Positions 56,735 through 64,000 of a DNA stretch of 64,000 bases are shown here, piece after piece. Both the position numbers and the translations under genes were made by a program. The stretch is from positions 248,001 through 312,000 of the forward strand of contig JAFEMH010002090.1 of NCBI GenBank assembly GCA_022495995.1. Direction: 5' to 3'. The stretch is from Adenophora triphylla var. japonica (Eukaryota; Streptophyta; Magnoliopsida; Asterales; Campanulaceae). A model generated the notes under the pieces. The model ran no database searches, was not told the DNA's origin, and worked only from the letters and a program-made list of their open reading frames with translations. Positions within the stretch are counted from its first letter, which is position 1, and every line of letters starts with the position of its first letter.

Positions 56735-58103
56735 TGAAATTACCCGGATCCGAGAGGCAGCGCATTCGCGCCCCGGCATCTGGCTTATTCCGTTTTAGCG
56801 TTGCGTGTTGGAGGAGGTGTCTCGCTGTGTTTTGCTTTGTAGAGTCGCCACGCCGTTTTTATTAGTAAGCCCCAGAAACATTGAAAAAAGGGCATCGGTT
56901 TAAAAATAATAATAAACTGTTTTTGTGTGATGAGATTTTGAGTTCGGAGGTCAAGTTACTCCTCGGGAAGAGAATATTAAAATCTTAGAGCTCACCCGAG
57001 TCGCCTCGTAAAAACGAGTCTTTAGGTACCCCTTATATTCTTTAAGCATTGTGTGTGTGTGTGTGTGCTTTTAAAAATGCATCTTTGTATCGGATGTCTA
57101 CATTGTACCTGTGCTTTATTGAAATGTATTGAAAGAGTGTAGGAAGGAAGCCTTACAAATGTTGGTTCGTAATGCATCTTCCGGCGGGAATAGTGCTTGA
57201 GATGAAATAGTGCTCCGGGACGGACGGGATTGCTTCGGAAGGAGCCGGTTGTCTACGGACGAGCCGGCGTGCCTCGGGATTGTCGAGTGTGCGCTCGGGC
57301 GGGGTTTCGGCGTGGGTTGGAATCGTCGGTTGGATTCGGGCGAGAGGTTCGGCGTGCGTTGGAATCGTCGGTTGGATTCGGGCGAGAGGTTCGGCGTGCG
57401 TTGGAATCGTCGGTTGGATTCGGGCAAAGGTTCGGCGTGCGTTGGAATCGTCGGTTGGATTCGGGCGAGAGGTTCGGCGTGATTTGGGATCGCCGGTTTG
57501 ACTCGGAAAGAGCGGAACGCCTTAGGAAAGACCGGGCAAGGCCTCGGAGTACCACGAGGGCCTCGAGTACCTCGAGAGTGCCTCGGGGCAGCGCGGGAGC
57601 GTCGCGGGAGCGCTCGGAGAGGCCGGAGCACCACAAGGAGCTCGGAAGGCCTCGGAAGGATCGAAAGGGGCCGAGATTGCCCAGAAGGGTCTTAGAGGAG
57701 CTGAAGAGGCTGGGGAGAGGAGAGAAGAGGGAGGTGTGAAAAATGAGGGAGGGGGAGCCCTCTATTTATAGTGTAGGAAAAATGCAAAGAGGTCCGTACG
57801 GACCTCTTAGGTAATTATAGATTTCCGGGATTTGAGGGAATCTCGTGGACTTTAAGGGGATTTTCGTAATGATTATGTCTGCTGCAAAGAGGTCCGTACG
57901 GACCTTTTGGCATGCAAAGAGGTCCGTACGGACTTTCCATGCTCTTGTGAATGTGATGGCAAGCTAGCTCTCGTCGAGAGCTTTCCAACCATATATGGCA
58001 CTTCTCAATCGGAGTTCGTATGAAGGAGTTATGACCTCCGGAAGTTTGCCTCTGGTTTTGTCGTATGCTGGGATGGAGAGCGATCCAGATTGGGGTACTT
58101 ACA
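56735..58103 (-). repeat. Element A 5' LTR (right)
   Basis: 1369 bp. Boxes TCCGTACGGA at 57923-57932, 57893-57902 and 57793-57802 lie upstream of the TATA box (about 57763-57776). It has 41-bp units (57310-57480, about five copies, one more than the left LTR). It lacks about 60 bp between two CCCGG-GATCC repeats near its 3' end, and differs from the left LTR at many CAG/CTG sites. Confidence 0.88.
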
Positions 58104-58108
58104 ACACC

Positions 58109-59860
58109 GTTTGCTCATGTCCAAGTTGGGATTGAGAGTCTTTGGCTAGAAATTTTCAAGCTGTTTGAGGATGTTCCGTTTTACCAATGCTTCAAATACT
58201 TGGCTCAGGAGCATCTCGAGGTTATCAAAGTGCTGAAAACGCTGCCGTTTATTCCTCGGGGGTGCTTGGTCACGGATTCTCTAAATTTCATTCTGAATGT
58301 AGTGGAATGCCTCGGTAGTCCTTTTTCCCTTGTTTGGGGCAGATGCCAGATTAGGCGGGACTGCCTTGCAGTGGTAGGAAGAAGCAGGACTGGCTACTGT
58401 TTCCTGCGTGCTCAAAGCTTTTTCAAACTTGGTACCGGCGTTGACCATAGTGCGAAGATCAGGATAGGGGTGGTTGCTGATCAATGTCCTCAATGATGGT
58501 TTGAGGCAGGAGTGGAAGATGTCCATCCGTTCTTCCTTGGATAGGAGGACCACTATCTCGCTTAACTTCATATTCCATCTTTTGTAAAATTCCCTCACCG
58601 GCTCATCATCTTTCTGCTCAGTGACCTGCAGGTCATGCCGGTTTGTTTCCCACTTGAGGTTAGCATGGTATTTCTCCGGGAAGATGTCACTTATTTGCTC
58701 CTAGGTGGAGCGGTTTTCTGCTTTTACTTTAAGAAACCACCTCAAGGCTGTGTATTTTAGGGAGCGTTGGAAGTGATCTGCCATTTGTTGTGGAGTAGCA
58801 CCTTTGGTCCTCATACCTAATACATAGGTATTGATATGGGTCCTCGAGCATTCCGTCCCATCAAACTTTTCCATTTCTGGCATCCTGAACTTCATGGGGA
58901 GAGGAACCACCTTACTTGGATCCGTGGGCGTGAGCGAGTCTCTCCGAGAGTTGGCCATTTTCCCTTGCATCTCCTTCATTTGTTCGACAAACCAAGCCAT
59001 ATGAGGGTCACTAGGCAGAGGCAGACTGCCATTTTCTGGGATAGAAATCTAAGGCGGAGGTGGATTGGTTGACGGGATTTCCATTCGGGAATCTTGGGTA
59101 GGCAACTGAGTGTATACCAATCCGTATCCTGGATTACTGAAATTGGAGCCGGGAGCGTGATTGCTTGGACCACCATAGGTTGTGTTTGGGAGCTAAGCAA
59201 ATATCTCATTAGCCCCAAGAGGTAGTCTGGCGGGTGGCAGATTCAAAATGTCTGGGTATCCGCTCGGTATGTCTGTCCCTGGCAGGCATTGGGATTTCAA
59301 GTTGTGGCCGCGAGGCTCGTATAGAGGCAATGGATTGAATCCCGGGGGATATTGAGAGACATTGGGATCTGGGGGAGCGGGCCCATAGGTGTGCTGGTGA
59401 TATTGAGTTTGCGGAGAGGAGCCGAAGCGGTGTCTTTGGGGTTAGCGGTCGGAGGCTGCTTGGCCCGAGGCTCAAATGGAGCTTTGAGCGGGAGATAATT
59501 TGCATGGCTGAATTTTCATAGCTTTGTGAAGGAGGAACCTGCTGATAGCTTTGGGAAACCGGGGGAGTAGGCATGTCTTCGCCTTCTAAGAGGATGAAGG
59601 TCCCATCGGTTTGGGGAACCGCAACAGCCCCGCTACGGCGCATGGTGTCTACAATCCAAGCTTGCTGCTCTTTATGGTGCTTCTTAAGGATTTTAAAGGC
59701 TTGCAGCACCTCCTCCATTGTCTGGAGATTCTTAGAGGCGGAGTACCATTTCCCTCACTATTATCTGTCGACCCTGCCATGGGAGAGTAACAGACTTTTT
59801 GGACCGCTGAACCGGAAGGGATGTCGGACATTATGACCTCGATACTAAAAAGATGGCACT
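58109..59860 (-). pseudogene. Element B gag, N-terminal and capsid part
   Basis: Starts near 59830 with an ATG in MSDIPSGSAVQK. A frame change near 59730 leads to MEEVLQAFKILKKHHKEQQ, TDGTFILLEGEDMPTPP and a Pro/Ser-rich region. The capsid-like block follows at 59000-58280: VEQMKEMQGKMANSRRDS, MPEMEKFDGTECSRTHINTY, QQMADHFQRSLKYTALRWF, a stop near 58700, then REFYKRWNMKLSEIVVLLSK and HPYPDLRTMVNAGTKFEKAL. The FDGTE..T and W-x-L style fits Ogre/Tat gag. It is broken by element A at 58108. Confidence 0.78.
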
Positions 59861-60964
59861 CGGGCACACTCAACCACTCTCAGTTCGCTGGAGGGGTGAA
59901 AGGTAGGGTTTAGACTCAGAAGGGCTTTTTGGATGGAGGAGGAAAACTCATGCAACATGCAGTTTCACTTTTTTTTTATTAATTTACTTAAAACATGTTT
60001 TGTCAGAATCCTATATGGGTTGGAAAAGATTTCTCTTATTTTTTGCCACTATTCTAGATTCTGGGTCAGTGGAAACCATCACTACGGCTATAAGCCCCTC
60101 GTTTTGCACCTGTATTTCGACTTCCCAGGGTGGACAGCCCCGGGCCAGGGTCCTATAGGGTAAGCGGTTTCCACCGACCAAAAGAAAAACGAACCTAAGG
60201 ACCGAGCTTGTCATGTTCATTTTAATGCGTCTGCCATGTGAATAGTGAACGGAGCCAGTACCTAAATCAAGATCGAGTCAAGAGTTTGGCATGACCTCTC
60301 TTTTTCTTGCTTGCACAAGGGATCTATGACTTTAGGTTTTTTGCTAGGTCGTATTGTCATGGATGACGCATTAAAGGCTTGATGACATGGTGCCATGTGG
60401 GCATGGACGTATATCCGGTACGGATCATTGTCTGAGTGTAGCTTTAGAAATCAAGATCGGGTCAAGATTTTAGCATGACCTTTCATTGTCTTGCTTGCGC
60501 AAGAGATCTTGATTTCTGGGCTTTTGACTCAGACAATGGCTGACATGGGATATGTATCTAGGCTTTATGACATGGACTAGGTCAAAAATCAATCGAGTCT
60601 GGATAGAGTGTGACACAAAAGTGCATGGTTGACACTGGCTAGGATGTAAAGTTTGGAATGATCCCATGCGCGCTCGAGAGGCATAGAAATAGCAATCGAA
60701 CTGCATCTGAGACCATCCCGAGTTTGGGGTTGTAGTGTGCAGTGTACAGGATAAGAGTGCGCGTAGTGTGCGGTCACTATAATTCTTTTTTTGAGTAAAA
60801 CAAAAATTTTTGCAGAATGTATTTTAAAGTATGTACACAGATAATGCATTTTTTTGTATTTTTTTTTTGAAAAAGTGAAAACAATAAAACACATACACAC
60901 ACAACAGTTAAAGAAAGGGTAAAATGAAAGTTTGACCCTCATCATTGTTTTAAAAATCTTTTTA
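59861..60964 (-). other. Untranslated leader of element B
   Basis: Aligns with the element A leader. The primer site is absent because a deletion joins the leader (about 60964) directly to the interior of the LTR. Confidence 0.6.
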
Positions 60965-62037
60965 AAAGTTTTGAAAATGATGTCTACATTGTAGACGGTG
61001 TATTTAAAAGAAATATTTAAATACTGAAAGCAATTAAATGAAATTTGGATGGAGATCGAACCAATGTTGGTTTGTGTCTATCTTCCGCGGGGGAATATAC
61101 TTGATTTGAGACATCAGGGGTAGATCGGGACGGACATGGATGGACCGGGATTGCCTCGGGATGGACCGGTGTGTGCCGACAGAGCTTCAGGATGCTTCGG
61201 GATGGACCAGTGTGTGCCAACAGAGCTTCGGGATGCTTCGAGAGCGCCTCGGATGGCTCAGGATGGACCGACAGAGCTTCGGGATGCCACGAGATGTCTC
61301 AGGATGGACCGGCAAGGCTTTGGGATGCTTCAGAATGCCTCGGGATGGACCGACAGAGCTTTGGGATGGCTCAGGACCGCCTCGGGAAGGCTCAGGAGCG
61401 CCTCAGGATGGCTCAAGAGGGACCGGTGTGTGCCAACAGAGCTTTGGGATGCTTTGGGAGCGCCTCAGGATGGCTCAGGATGGACCGACAGAGCTTCGGG
61501 ATGCCTCAGGAGCGCCTCGAGATGGACCAGTAGAGCTTTAGGATGACCCGGGATGGACCGACAGGTCTTCGAGATGGCTCGGGAGTGCTTTGGGATGGCT
61601 CGAGATCACCTCGGGATGGCTCGGGAGCGCCTCGAGAAGGTCGGAAGAGGCCGAAAAGGCTTAGAAGTGTGCCTGAAGGCTGGGGGGAGAGAGGAGAGAA
61701 GGGAGGTGTGAATGTAATGAGAGGGGGAGCCTTCTATTTATATGCCTCAAAAAATTGCAAAGTGGTCCATACGGACTCTTCTGTCATTACTAATTTTTTA
61801 GTTTTCCTGAATTTCAGGAAATATTGTGGACTTTTGGAAGATTTGGGGGATTTTTTGCGTGTTTGACAAAGTGGTCCATACGGATATCATTGCAAGCTAG
61901 TTCTCGTCGAGAGTTTTCCAACCATATATGACACATCTCAATCGGAGCCTGTATGAAGGAGTTATGATCTCCGAAAGTTCGCCCTTTGTATTTTTCGTAT
62001 GCTCGAATGGAGAGCGGTCTGGATTGGGGTACTTACA
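60965..62037 (-). repeat. Element B 5' LTR (right), truncated at its 3' end
   Basis: About 1073 bp. It ends TACTTACA at 62037, has only mutated box copies (TCCATACGGA near 61765 and 61880) and a TATA-like CATATAAATAGAAGG (about 61730-61744). Repeats of about 40 bp rich in CGGGATG lie at 61140-61620. About 260 bp of LTR plus the primer site are missing relative to the left LTR. Confidence 0.8.
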
Positions 62038-62042
62038 ATGGG

Positions 62043-64000
62043 GCTTTTCATAACTTTTTTATTTTATCACAATGTAAATTCTTTATTTTAGATAATAATA
62101 ACTATTTTATTTTTCATATAATAATACTTCTATGTTTTATATAAATAAGATTAAAGAGTATAATATATAAAAGGTTAAATAAAAGCTAAAATGAGAATGA
62201 CTAAACTAACCCTAACATGACATGCACATGACCAAATTTTGTTAAATTTGTAATGTCGTTAGGGGTCATGTGTCAAAGTGGGACTAAATGCAAATTAGAG
62301 TATTACTATGAAACAAAATTTGGTTGGAGTGCAAAGTAGGATTGTCTGGATAGTTTGGGGGGGGGAGGGGTAAACATATTTTTGCCTAATGCATACCCTA
62401 CTTGTTATACCCACATCCTTAAATTATGAGCCCCACTTATCAATCTCAATCACTTATTACACTCACAATCTATTTTCCACTCACATTACTTTTGAATATA
62501 AATAAACTTTTATTAATATTTTATGCCCCATGAAAAGAGTGAAGTTTTCATTAGAACGGAGGGAGTACATGATAGTGGATAATAATGCAAACTGAATATA
62601 ATACAACATGGTGGTGACTGGTGGCGATCGGCGATCGACGACTATCGATCGATTTTCGGCGACCGGTGATCGATTTCTGGCGACCTTCCGATGATCGGTA
62701 GTGATGGCAGGAGGCAGTATTGATAATTATGTATCATAATATTTATATACAGCATATTACTATATAATAATTTGTAGGACATTTAATTTAATACATAAAT
62801 TGAGGGAAAATAATTTGTTCCAAAATAAATTTATGGGTCAAATTCCCTTATGTTTGACTATGTGTGAATATAATTTTTGTTTTTACAAAATTTGCTTTCT
62901 AGAGCAAGATTTTTTTTATCATTTATTTTGATACAAAAGTAATATAAAGGTAATATAAGTTATAAGTTATAAGTTTTGATTGAATTGTGATTTAGTCACC
63001 AAAACTTTTCCAATCATGAACTCCCTCTTCTTATGTCTTTAAATAAATATCTATTTTCAAATAATTTTTGTTCCAAAATAAATATTATTTGTGGGAAAAA
63101 ATTGTTTCAAATATTTATTCAATAAATTATTTTCACTACTTACTTTATATTTATAAAACTAGATGTTTAAAAAGAGGATAAACATAATGTATATGTATCT
63201 TTCTTGTAAAGTTATATAAGAAGTGAATATTTTTATACTGTCCCCAAAAATGAAATTTAAATATCCATTTAATAAGCAAGGGAGCAATATAATTACCAAA
63301 ATATTAATTTAACATGTTTGGTAACCCAATTAAGATTTTAAATTGGAATACTTTTTAAGAGATTAAGAAGTTAAGCATGTTTGCTAAAGAAAAATTGAAT
63401 CACTTAAATAATTAAGATGGTATTAAAAATAACTTTTAATTTTTAAGTTGGAAAGGGGTAGCTTAACACAATAAGAGGAGGAAAAAGAAAGGAAGTGGGT
63501 TCAAATCCATTCATCAACATATTTCATTTATTTATGACTACTTTATTTTTTTGAAATATTTTAATTTCTCATACATAAAATTATAGGAAAAATTGCAAAT
63601 AAAATCACTGTACTATTTTGGTTTAGCGTGTTTCACCACAAAACTAATTTTGCATACAACACATTAAACTAATTTACATACAACCCATTGAACTATTTTA
63701 TTTTTGCATCCATGGTCACTAATGTAAAGTAAACGCCGCGGAATTAAAATAAAAACAAGATAATCAATTCAATCCTCGGAAAAGGAGTAAAATCGATTAA
63801 CGAACAAAGGGATATGATTAAAATCTCGCAAAAGAATTTAACCTAGTAATCAACCGAAGAAGATTATTCTGCAAGCCAACGAATTGAGTTAATAAGAAAC
63901 TCCTGAGAGAATCTTCTGCAAGCTAAAAGCTTAAGGGAAAATCCCACAATTGCAAAGCAATAATTTTATTAATAAAAAATAGTCTAAATTCGGATTACAA
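62043..64000. other. AT-rich flank of element B, no supported gene
   Basis: Contains a dispersed repeat in inverse orientation to 35935-36120 (about 62190-62380), a probable half of a Stowaway-like MITE ending GAACGGAGGGAGTA (62553-62566), a short CGATCG-rich stretch (62620-62720) and, at 63455-63508, tRNA-like A and B box sequences. No open reading frame of note. Confidence 0.5.

Larger units (their letters stand above)
44327..58103 (-). mobile_element. LTR retrotransposon 'A' (minus), complete, gag-only with antisense PMD genes
   Basis: 13,777 bp with TSD ACACC (44322-44326 and 58104-58108). The 5' LTR is 56735-58103 and the 3' LTR 44327-45723. A primer site adjoins the right LTR and a polypurine tract the left LTR, so the element reads on the minus strand. 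Order in element sense: gag, non-coding middle, antisense PMD-like genes (+ strand), tandem arrays, 3' LTR. No protease, RT, RNase H or integrase was found, so mobilisation must depend on another element. It inserted into the gag of its relative B in the same orientation. Confidence 0.9.
37030..62037 (-). mobile_element. LTR retrotransposon 'B' (minus), interrupted by element A
   Basis: TSD ATGGG at 37025-37029 and 62038-62042. The 3' LTR is on the left (37030-38355) and the truncated 5' LTR on the right (about 60965-62037). Element A occupies 44327-58103, so B itself is about 11.2 kb. It carries gag (59860-58109, continuing 44321-43990) and antisense PMD-like sequence, with no recognisable pol. 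Minus orientation follows from the polypurine-like tract beside the left LTR and the direction of gag. Confidence 0.87.

Noticed and set aside
44327..58103. Reading elements A and B as + strand elements, because their LTRs start TG on the + strand
   Set aside because: The tRNA-Arg-like primer site lies next to the right LTR and reads on the minus strand, the polypurine tract adjoins the left LTR, and gag is on the minus strand.
1..64000. tRNA, rRNA and other structured RNA genes
   Set aside because: Only primer-site complements and one tRNA-like box pair were seen; nothing with a full cloverleaf or rRNA signature.

Overview
The window is repeat-dominated nuclear DNA from a flowering plant, probably a eudicot. 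The evidence is Ty1/copia and Ty3/gypsy elements of plant type, plant mobile domain (PMD) sequences, hAT and Stowaway-like MITEs, short GT-AG introns, and one intron-bearing host gene that I recognise as an RLPH2-like PPP phosphatase. I could not run any search. Calls rest on motifs, repeat alignment by eye, target-site duplications (TSDs), and priming and polypurine sites.

Layout. 1-7707 is the 3' part of a large LTR element (here 'C', + strand). It is inserted in the 5' LTR of a copia element (copia-1, about 7708-25006). Copia-1 is split again by a complete 9.7-kb Ty3/gypsy Tat-type element (8429-18146, TSD GTTGG), and is itself inserted in the gag of an older, decayed copia element (copia-2, 25007-about 29322). 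The 3' LTR of copia-2 carries a hAT-type MITE (28622-29042, TSD CCTGCATG). LTR divergence counted by eye (about 1.9% Tat, about 3.1% copia-1) agrees with this order.

29.3-37.0 kb is the only non-LTR island. It holds a possible hAT remnant, a broken DUF295/F-box-like pseudogene (30482-31432), and an apparently intact four-exon RLPH2-like phosphatase gene on the minus strand (31789-34667). Intron 1 of that gene contains an 874-bp element with two LTRs in inverted orientation and its own TSD. Small foldback repeats and AT-rich spacer follow.

37.0-62.0 kb is a second nest. Element B (37030-62037, minus, TSD ATGGG) is interrupted in its gag by its relative A (44327-58103, minus, TSD ACACC). 62.0-64.0 kb is AT-rich flanking DNA.

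The most interesting system is the A/B/C family. These are large LTR elements with 1.3-1.5 kb LTRs and, in A, a tRNA-Arg-like primer site. A and B have an Ogre/Tat-like gag. None shows reverse transcriptase, RNase H or integrase in the sequence present. Instead each carries antisense PMD-like genes between gag and the 3' LTR, followed by fast-changing tandem arrays beside the polypurine tract. In C a palindromic box, TCCGTACGGA, lies upstream of the LTR TATA box and also upstream of both antisense gene starts, which suggests a shared promoter element. The independent Tat element also has an antisense gene; its three short introns join reading frames and its product resembles the Transposase_28 family. 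Part of element A (about 46.8-57.7 kb) differs from its relatives systematically at CTG/CAG sites, which may be an assembly artefact at methylated CHG sites.
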